Assembly (NCBI GenBank): GCA_023665555.1
Contig: JAMPDR010000021.1
Coordinates: forward strand, 1 to 35,829
Direction: 5' to 3'
Length of the DNA: 35,829 nucleotides
Source of the DNA: Ruminococcus sp.
Lineage (GTDB): Bacteria > Bacillota > Clostridia > Oscillospirales > Acutalibacteraceae
A model generated the notes under the pieces. It was not told the origin of the DNA. It did not search any database and was given only the letters and a program-made list of their open reading frames with translations. How positions within the stretch are numbered: position 1 is the stretch's first letter; each line of letters opens with the position of its first letter. Of the stretch, positions 30,807 through 35,829 are shown piece after piece. The position numbers were made by a program, and so were the translations under genes.

Positions 30807-32090
30807 ATGAAAAAATCTTCGGTAACAGTAATATGTATATTGATAGTAGTATTCACCGTTATCGTTTCAATTTCGGTGAAATATTCAAGCGTCACACTTC
30901 TCAACGGATTCGGCATCAAATCAACAACTGATGAATTAAGCATCGGTGACTACAGCGGATATGAAACAACCGCGTACGAAACAATTGCATACACGGTTGA
31001 AAACACGTATGAACTTACCTACCCTCTCAGTGCAAAAACATTTGAACCGGACATGTCTTTTGTTAAACCGATTGGCAGAACCGTTTATTACCAGGGAGAA
31101 AGATGGATGTCCATGTCAGGCAGCGGAATTGAATTCAACTGCAAAGCTGATTCCATTGACATCACACTTCTTTCTGAAAACAATTCATATATCACTTATA
31201 ATCACAAGCCGAGAATTGCAATTTTCGCAGACGATCTGCTTATATTTGAGCAAAGTCTTGACAAAGATGAAACAACAGTTCACATTGATCTTTCTGACCT
31301 TGGCGGCAAAGCGGTTATCAGTGTGATTAAACTTTCGGAATCCATGCATTCATGTTTTGGCATCGGAAACATCACTGTTTACGGCGGCGAGGATATTACT
31401 CCGACCGCTGATAGAGCGCTAAAACTTGAATTCATAGGCGATTCTATCACTTGCGGCTATGGAATTGACGAAACGAGAAGCAATGCTGCTTTTTCAACAA
31501 GAACGGAAAACTTCGCAAAAAGCTATGCGTACCTGACAAGCAAACTTCTCGATGCTGATTACAGTGCAATTGCTTTTTCCGGATACGGTGTTGCATCAGG
31601 ATTTACAACAAACGGCAGACGCAACGAGGATGCAGTAATTTTCAAATATTATGACAAATCCATCACTAACAAACAAAATGATGATTATTTTCCGGGCGAT
31701 GAATGGGACAGTCAATCATACATTCCGGACGTTGTTATAATCAACCTTGGAACAAACGATGCATTATATTGCCGAACGCCGACACGCAGAACCGAGTTTG
31801 TTTCAGAATACAAACGGTTGCTGACTCTTATAAGAGAAAAAAATCCCGACGCATATATTTTATGTATTCTCGGCGATATGAACAATTCACTTTTCCCATC
31901 AATCGAAACTGCAATTGAAGAATACCAAGCAGAAAGCTATGACTACAGAGTTTCAAGCACAAAAATTGATTTCAAAATGGGCGAAAACCCAATTGTTATT
32001 GCAGGTCACCCAGGTGCTGAATCGAACATCATTGCCGCGAACGACCTTGCAAATGAGATTATAAAACTCAGAAATGACGGGAAGGTATAG
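30807..32090 (+). CDS. Membrane-anchored CE2-like SGNH esterase
   Basis: This 427-residue protein has an N-terminal hydrophobic signal or anchor (6-24), then a low-complexity Thr/Tyr/Glu linker. A jelly-roll domain (about 90-195, ending GIGNITVYGG) is followed by an SGNH hydrolase: S213 in EFIGDSITCGYG, N317 in NLGTNDA, and H401 in AGHPG. This two-domain layout with EFIGDSITCGYG is that of carbohydrate esterase family 2, which removes acetyl groups from xylan or mannan; some members also bind cellulose. As in CE2, no Asp is evident beside the histidine. It would act outside the cell beside the other glycan enzymes here. The ribosome binding site is GGAAAGGA; a terminator follows. Confidence 0.88.
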   Translation: MKKSSVTVICILIVVFTVIVSISVKYSSVTLLNGFGIKSTTDELSIGDYSGYETTAYETIAYTVENTYELTYPLSAKTFEPDMSFVKPIGRTVYYQGERWMSMSGSGIEFNCKADSIDITLLSENNSYITYNHKPRIAIFADDLLIFEQSLDKDETTVHIDLSDLGGKAVISVIKLSESMHSCFGIGNITVYGGEDITPTADRALKLEFIGDSITCGYGIDETRSNAAFSTRTENFAKSYAYLTSKLLDADYSAIAFSGYGVASGFTTNGRRNEDAVIFKYYDKSITNKQNDDYFPGDEWDSQSYIPDVVIINLGTNDALYCRTPTRRTEFVSEYKRLLTLIREKNPDAYILCILGDMNNSLFPSIETAIEEYQAESYDYRVSSTKIDFKMGENPIVIAGHPGAESNIIAANDLANEIIKLRNDGKV

Positions 32091-32122
32091 TTGGAGAATC
32101 CAATAAATCAATAGCGAATAAT

Positions 32123-32151
32123 AAGGCCCTTCGGTAAGCTGAAGGGTCTTT
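32123..32151 (+). terminator. Terminator of the CE2-like esterase
   Basis: AAGGCCCTTC / GAAGGGTCTT stem (one G-U pair), with an 8-base loop and TTCT after it. The palindrome TGTCATGACA follows at about 32160. Confidence 0.8.
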
Positions 32152-32217
32152 TCTGTCGTTGTCATGACACACTGCATTTATTCGGAAAAATCACAACAAA
32201 TTGACCATAACATGTTA

Positions 32218-32664
32218 TTATCCATTTACTCTTATCAATTTGCTTCCGCTGCGCATCTCATTTTGAGAAAAATCAAAAAGAAGTGCCAATTTTTTATCAT
32301 ATTGCACAAGTCTGCCGACTGTACGGTAATGATATTGTGAATCCAACTTCCAAGATTCAAACAACTGTCTTGCAAATTGTGTACACTCAATTCGATTATA
32401 TTTGGAGTTTTTATATCCTCTTATCCACTGCACTGCTTCTCTTTCCTTAGACGGAATAGGCCTGATTGCTATACATTTTTCCTTTTCTTTTATACGAACT
32501 TCTATACTTTCGCAGTTATTCAAGGCATCATGTGAAGCCGCATTAAATGCAATAGCTGTATTCCAAATGGTCATCGTAGGTTCTGCTTGATGACAGAAAT
32601 ATTTTCTCTGTACAACTTGAAAACCTTCCAACGAAACTGTTTTAATATCTATATCAAATGCCAT
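32218..32664 (-). CDS. Stand-alone recombinase-associated domain protein (short)
   Basis: This 148-residue protein has no known family that I recognise, but it is homologous to residues about 391-520 of the serine recombinase upstream and to the 197-residue neighbour. Shared points in order are: L-x-G-F-Q-V-V at 12-18, P29, I38-x-F-N41, CIAIRP at 64-69, a W near 80, YHYRTVG at 111-117, and LLFDF at 128-132. It lacks the PE-x-W tail found in the other two. It starts 17 bases after the 197-residue gene with AAAGGCAG as ribosome binding site, so all three are one unit. It is the last gene of the unit. It may be a partner subunit or accessory DNA-binding protein of the recombinase; this is inference. 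Confidence 0.8.
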   Translation of the reverse strand: MAFDIDIKTVSLEGFQVVQRKYFCHQAEPTMTIWNTAIAFNAASHDALNNCESIEVRIKEKEKCIAIRPIPSKEREAVQWIRGYKNSKYNRIECTQFARQLFESWKLDSQYHYRTVGRLVQYDKKLALLFDFSQNEMRSGSKLIRVNG

Positions 32665-32681
32665 TATATCTCAACTGCCTT

Positions 32682-33275
32682 TCATACGAAAATATACCCT
32701 TCGGCTAAATCAATTTTATATGATTCTTCATGTTTTTCAACAGGAATACCAAAACACTCACGCCAATCTTCAGGAAGATATGCCCGACTTCTTCTTTTAC
32801 CGACATTTACAAAAAGTTCAAAATCGTTCAATTTAAACAGATACAAAGCTTCATCACCTGCCACGGCGGGTTTACCTAACATTTTATAGCGATATCGTTT
32901 ATCCCAATTCATGAGTTCAAAAAGTTTCGCGGCAAATATTTGGCATATCATATCTCGGTTTCGTATTTCCTTTTCTCCGCCGCCTGTTGCCCATCTTAAA
33001 GAATTCGGTGTATCTTCATCACAAGGACGAACTATCAGTCTTTTCTGTTCAGGATGTATCAAAAGCTGGATGTGAGTAATGCTCGGAAATTTTCTAAGGC
33101 ATGCCATATTGAATTTGATTCGATTTTCCCACACAGTAACAGCAGGCTCTCTTGAATGCGCAAATAATTCTGCTTTTGTTACCTGGAATCCCGCAAGGTT
33201 TACTATTTCTCGTTCTTCAGATTCTGAGATTTTTTCCTGTATATTCTTAAAATCTTGTATATTTTTTTCATTCAT
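32682..33275 (-). CDS. Stand-alone recombinase-associated domain protein (long)
   Basis: This 197-residue protein has a charged helical start (1-25) and then the same domain as in the recombinase C-terminus: NLAGFQVTKAELFAHSREPA at 26-45, IKFN at 53-56, HIQLLIHPEQKRLIVRPC at 68-85, RW at 94-95, YRYKMLG at 128-134, and LFKL. It continues into the tail AYLPEDWRECFG at 165-176, which parallels AYICPEEWGDSFG in the recombinase. It overlaps the recombinase stop by 8 bases, implying translational coupling and roughly matched production. No catalytic residues are recognised. It is best seen as an obligate partner of the recombinase. Confidence 0.85.
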   Translation of the reverse strand: MNEKNIQDFKNIQEKISESEEREIVNLAGFQVTKAELFAHSREPAVTVWENRIKFNMACLRKFPSITHIQLLIHPEQKRLIVRPCDEDTPNSLRWATGGGEKEIRNRDMICQIFAAKLFELMNWDKRYRYKMLGKPAVAGDEALYLFKLNDFELFVNVGKRRSRAYLPEDWRECFGIPVEKHEESYKIDLAEGYIFV

Positions 33276-35103
33276 CTTTTTTACCTGCTTTCTGCTTTAA
33301 GGTTTCTGCACACTTCATTACTTCAATATCATTCAAAATTTCAAATGAAAGTTGCCCGTCAATAGGGCGACTTTTTTCGTTCGCCCCTAAGCTGGTATTT
33401 GGCGGAAGATAATACAATATATTATCTAAACTAAAATTGTAAAACTCCGATCCAAAAGAGTCGCCCCATTCCTCAGGACAAATGTAAGCTTTTTTATTTA
33501 TCGTTTTATCATCTCCTCCTGTTTTTTCTTTAATAGTTACATATGGCATTGCTTCTGATAGATTGAATATTATAATCTTGTCATTACCTTTTTCAATAAA
33601 TGTACCTGTAACCTTATACATGTAATCAGGAAACCATTCCATAATTTGATATAATACACTACAGAAATGTGAACAAGCTATAACTTTAGTAGATATTGGC
33701 TGATTCATATTTTTATGCCACGGAATACTATTCATATCTTTTTTCGAACATGCTCTAATTGCAATTTTCCGTTCTGTTGAATGAAGCAGAAGCTGAATAT
33801 GACTGGCAAAATCAAATTTCCTTGCGCACACGCAATTGAAGACTATTTTTTCTTTACTTAAAGATATAGCAGGAAGTTCAGAGCGAGATGATAAAAAATT
33901 ACCTCTTACAACTTGATATCCTGATAAATCAAACTTGCTGAAATAGTTTTTCATTATATTTGTCTTCTCCTTATATATCTGAATACTGTTAGATGCATTA
34001 TAGTAAATACACGGATCGTCACTTGCCCAATGATGATTGATTGGTACATACCCGGAAAGTGCCCCACCATCAATAACATGCATAATCGGAACACTACCTT
34101 TATAGCCATGCTTTCTGTTTTCGAACAACTCCTGCACCGCATCAAACTGTTGTACCGTTATAATAGCCTCATGGACATCCGTATATAAATATTGATCCCT
34201 GTCCTGTCTGTTTTTTCGCTTTTTATGTTCAAAAACATCCGATGTAAATTGTTTCCATGTCAGCACATTTCCGCAATATCTTTCATTTTTGAGAATATAT
34301 GAAACAGATCCTTCACTCCACTTCGTATTACCCAGCTTTGTTTCGCATCCGATATCCTCCAATATATTGCAAATGCTTTTTATTGAAAAGCCGGACAAAA
34401 AGGCATTATAAATAAATCGTACAACCTCGGCTTCAGATTCTTCAATCTCAAGTTTTCCGTGCTTTACATAATTTCCAACTGCATCACGCGGTCTTCGATA
34501 TCCAAATAATTCCGGTGTTAAAAGCTTTTTACTTTTAAATCTTTCTTTCAAAGACCAGTTCATACTTTCACTTTTCTTTATGGATTCCTCTTGCGCGAAT
34601 GTTGCTAATATTGTCAGTTTCAATTCAGAATCCTCTGAAAGAGTGAACAAGTTATCCGTTTCAAAAAATACACCAACCGGATGATTAAGGTTTTTTAACT
34701 TTCTAACAAGGGAAACACAATCCACAAGGTTTCTGGCAAATCTTGACACACTCTTAGTAACAATCAAATCAAATTCACCATCTATACAACGGGAAATCAT
34801 ATCATTAAATTCATCGCGGTTTTTTAAAGATGTTCCGGATATCCCTTCATCAGCAAATATATGTTTCAATTCCCAATTTGAATGATTGCTTACAAGCCGT
34901 CTATAATGATCCTGCTGTAACTCAAATGAAGACAGTTGCTCATCTCTATCAGTTGATACGCGACAATATGCACAAGTTCTAAATATATGATTACTGCCAA
35001 AAAGATCCGCTTTGTCCTTAGCGGGAATAAACAATGTTGCTCCTGATTCGCCTTTAATTATACCTATATTGGATTCACGCTTATCAAAATTATTGCCATG
35101 CAT
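33268..35103 (-). CDS. Serine recombinase with an atypical C-terminal domain
   Basis: The 611-residue protein has a resolvase catalytic domain at about 40-185 (S50 in CRVSTDRDEQ, GISGT, and R121 and R124 in SVSRFARN). A recombinase DNA-binding domain follows at 199-330 (LFGYRRPRD, SVSYILKNERYCGNV). The Cys4 zinc ribbon usual for large serine recombinases is absent; instead there is GGALSGYVPINHHW at 346-359. A domain at 391-525 follows (GYQVVRGNF, IVFNC, HIQLLLHSTERKIAIRAC, YMYKVTG), then AYICPEEWGDSFG. The same domain occurs alone in the two following genes. AGAGG lies 7 bases before ATG. It probably integrates or excises a mobile element, with target unknown. Confidence 0.9.
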   Translation of the reverse strand: MHGNNFDKRESNIGIIKGESGATLFIPAKDKADLFGSNHIFRTCAYCRVSTDRDEQLSSFELQQDHYRRLVSNHSNWELKHIFADEGISGTSLKNRDEFNDMISRCIDGEFDLIVTKSVSRFARNLVDCVSLVRKLKNLNHPVGVFFETDNLFTLSEDSELKLTILATFAQEESIKKSESMNWSLKERFKSKKLLTPELFGYRRPRDAVGNYVKHGKLEIEESEAEVVRFIYNAFLSGFSIKSICNILEDIGCETKLGNTKWSEGSVSYILKNERYCGNVLTWKQFTSDVFEHKKRKNRQDRDQYLYTDVHEAIITVQQFDAVQELFENRKHGYKGSVPIMHVIDGGALSGYVPINHHWASDDPCIYYNASNSIQIYKEKTNIMKNYFSKFDLSGYQVVRGNFLSSRSELPAISLSKEKIVFNCVCARKFDFASHIQLLLHSTERKIAIRACSKKDMNSIPWHKNMNQPISTKVIACSHFCSVLYQIMEWFPDYMYKVTGTFIEKGNDKIIIFNLSEAMPYVTIKEKTGGDDKTINKKAYICPEEWGDSFGSEFYNFSLDNILYYLPPNTSLGANEKSRPIDGQLSFEILNDIEVMKCAETLKQKAGKKDE

Positions 35104-35313
35104 TGCTATGCCTCTTTGTTATTCATTCTAAATACCAAATACAAATTCTATCATTTAATATATGACATAGTATTCAACAAGTGTTTCAGTACATAGATAT
35201 TTTACAACAATTACGCAATTTTGTAATGAAAAACACCACCATAATTTATATAACATACTGAAATATGTTACCCCATTTTATTGTGTTAATCAGCCTTCTC
35301 GGAGGTACATATT
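35104..35313. promoter_or_regulatory. Divergent control region between recombinase and regulator
   Basis: These 210 AT-rich bases separate two divergent genes. Within them are ATTAC / GTAAT at about 35210-35227 and a palindromic site at 35251-35270. A possible plus promoter is TTGTAA (about 35221) with TTATAT (about 35246), 19 bases apart. No clear minus promoter could be chosen. An att site may lie here but cannot be proven. Confidence 0.4.
35251..35270. promoter_or_regulatory. Candidate operator of the Cro/CI-type regulator
   Basis: TAACATA-ctgaaa-TATGTTA is a perfect 7+7 inverted repeat over 20 bases. It overlaps or follows the likely -10 region of the regulator gene and lies between the divergent genes, the usual place for a self-regulating repressor site. 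Confidence 0.55.
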
Positions 35314-35619
35314 TTGAATAAAGATTTATACGAACTCAATCAAATTAAAGAATTAGTAGAAAGAATTGACCAACTGCGAGTTGAACATAATTATTCCATT
35401 TATAAACTTGCTGTTAAAGCCGGACTTTCTGTTAACACTCTAAAATATCTATATAAAAAGAAAAGCTTTCCAAATATTCGTACACTCTTCAATATTTGTG
35501 AAGCCTTTAATATTCCGATTTGGCTGCTATTTTATAAAGATGCAGACAACTTATATTTAACAAAAAGTGAATATCGGCTTATTAAGAACTACAAAAATCT
35601 ATCAGAAACCGGTAAGTAG
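35314..35619 (+). CDS. Cro/CI-type (XRE) helix-turn-helix regulator
   Basis: This 101-residue DNA-binding protein has its HTH_3 domain at residues about 15-72: IDQLRVEHNYSIYKLAVKAG, the recognition helix LSVNTLKYLYKKK, then FPNIRTLFNICEAFNIPIWLLF. The rest is a short acidic/basic tail. It starts with TTG at 35314: GGAGGT lies 7 bases upstream and there is no ATG in frame. It diverges from the recombinase, and a 20-bp inverted repeat lies between, so it probably represses itself and perhaps recombinase expression, as in phage- or ICE-like modules. Its 3' end overlaps the left arm of a hairpin. Confidence 0.85.
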   Translation: MNKDLYELNQIKELVERIDQLRVEHNYSIYKLAVKAGLSVNTLKYLYKKKSFPNIRTLFNICEAFNIPIWLLFYKDADNLYLTKSEYRLIKNYKNLSETGK

Positions 35620-35633
35620 CTGCTGATAGATTT
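35595..35633 (+). terminator. Hairpin overlapping the end of the XRE gene
   Basis: AAATCTATCAG (35595-35605, inside the last codons) pairs perfectly with CTGATAGATTT (35623-35633). The loop is 17 bases and the T run is short (TTTG), so it may terminate weakly. The following 160 bases hold no gene that I can see. Confidence 0.55.
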
Positions 35634-35792
35634 GTCTGAAAACATTAAATAATTCAACTTACGCAACACTGCATCATTGAATTTGCATATCACATAAAAT
35701 ATATCTGAAGGCTGGTTATTAAAGTGAATTGATCGTTTTATATATTTCACTGATCAAAGATGTAGCACCAAATAAAAAGGGCAGTAAAAAAG

Positions 35793-35829
35793 ACCGAATG
35801 TTTCAAGCGTTTAATCTGAAATATTCGGT
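35793..35829 (-). terminator. Minus-strand terminator at the right edge
   Basis: On the minus strand, ACCGAATATTTCA and TGAAACATTCGGT (one mismatch) enclose an 11-base loop and are followed by CTTTTTTAC. This is a typical intrinsic terminator for a minus-strand gene lying beyond the window. Confidence 0.75.

Noticed and set aside
32218-33275. The two small genes as degraded fragments of a second recombinase
   Set aside because: Both have good starts, ribosome binding sites, complete domains and tight coupling; neither contains any catalytic or recombinase-domain remnant.

Overview
The window looks like chromosomal DNA of a low-to-moderate-GC, Gram-positive anaerobe of the class Clostridia, most likely a gut or rumen Ruminococcaceae/Oscillospirales-type bacterium. 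This is inferred from strong AGGAGG-type ribosome binding sites, near-consensus sigma-A promoters, the plant-polysaccharide enzymes (a domain-swapped GH3, a GH5, CE2/SGNH esterases, Big_2 repeats), an AroE-AroK fusion, and a clostridial serine recombinase family. No rRNA, tRNA or CRISPR array was seen.

Layout. 1-4.5 kb: an unusual exonuclease/AlkD-like fusion diverges from a circularly permuted GH3 beta-glucosidase; both genes end at copies of a dispersed intergenic repeat. 4.5-8.4 kb: a glycolytic cluster, pgk - tpiA - gpmI, with a 162-bp palindromic MITE-like element between pgk and tpiA. 8.4-9.3 kb: two small proteins (SF0329-like and YxeA-like). 9.3-9.9 kb: repeat-rich intergenic DNA. 9.9-13.2 kb: an operon of four paralogous three-TM membrane proteins of unknown function, with its own promoter and a strong terminator. 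13.3-18.6 kb, minus strand: an HSL-type esterase, a secreted SGNH hydrolase with five Big_2 domains, and a DacA-like membrane protein that has lost its catalytic serine. 18.9-19.6 kb: a metallophosphoesterase. 19.8-21.1 kb: a secreted GH5 glycanase.

21.1-30.6 kb, minus strand: a single nine-gene operon for the whole shikimate pathway plus phenylalanine/tyrosine synthesis, in transcription order aminotransferase - pheA - aroB - aroC - aroE/aroK fusion - aroQ - aroA - tyrA - DAHP synthase. It has a near-consensus promoter and a structured leader. aroE/K and DAHP synthase have an AAAGGA core exactly 11 nt before the start codon; aroA and aroC have the same AAAGGA core and the same 11 nt, but with a hairpin wedged between.

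30.8-32.1 kb: a membrane-anchored CE2-like esterase. 32.2-35.6 kb: a probable mobile or recombination module. A serine recombinase whose usual C-terminal zinc-ribbon/coiled-coil part is replaced by a different domain is followed, translationally coupled, by two small proteins that are stand-alone versions of that same domain. Divergently, a Cro/CI-type regulator sits behind a palindromic operator-like site. This three-copy domain arrangement is the best candidate in the window for an undescribed system. The right edge holds a minus-strand terminator for a gene outside the window.
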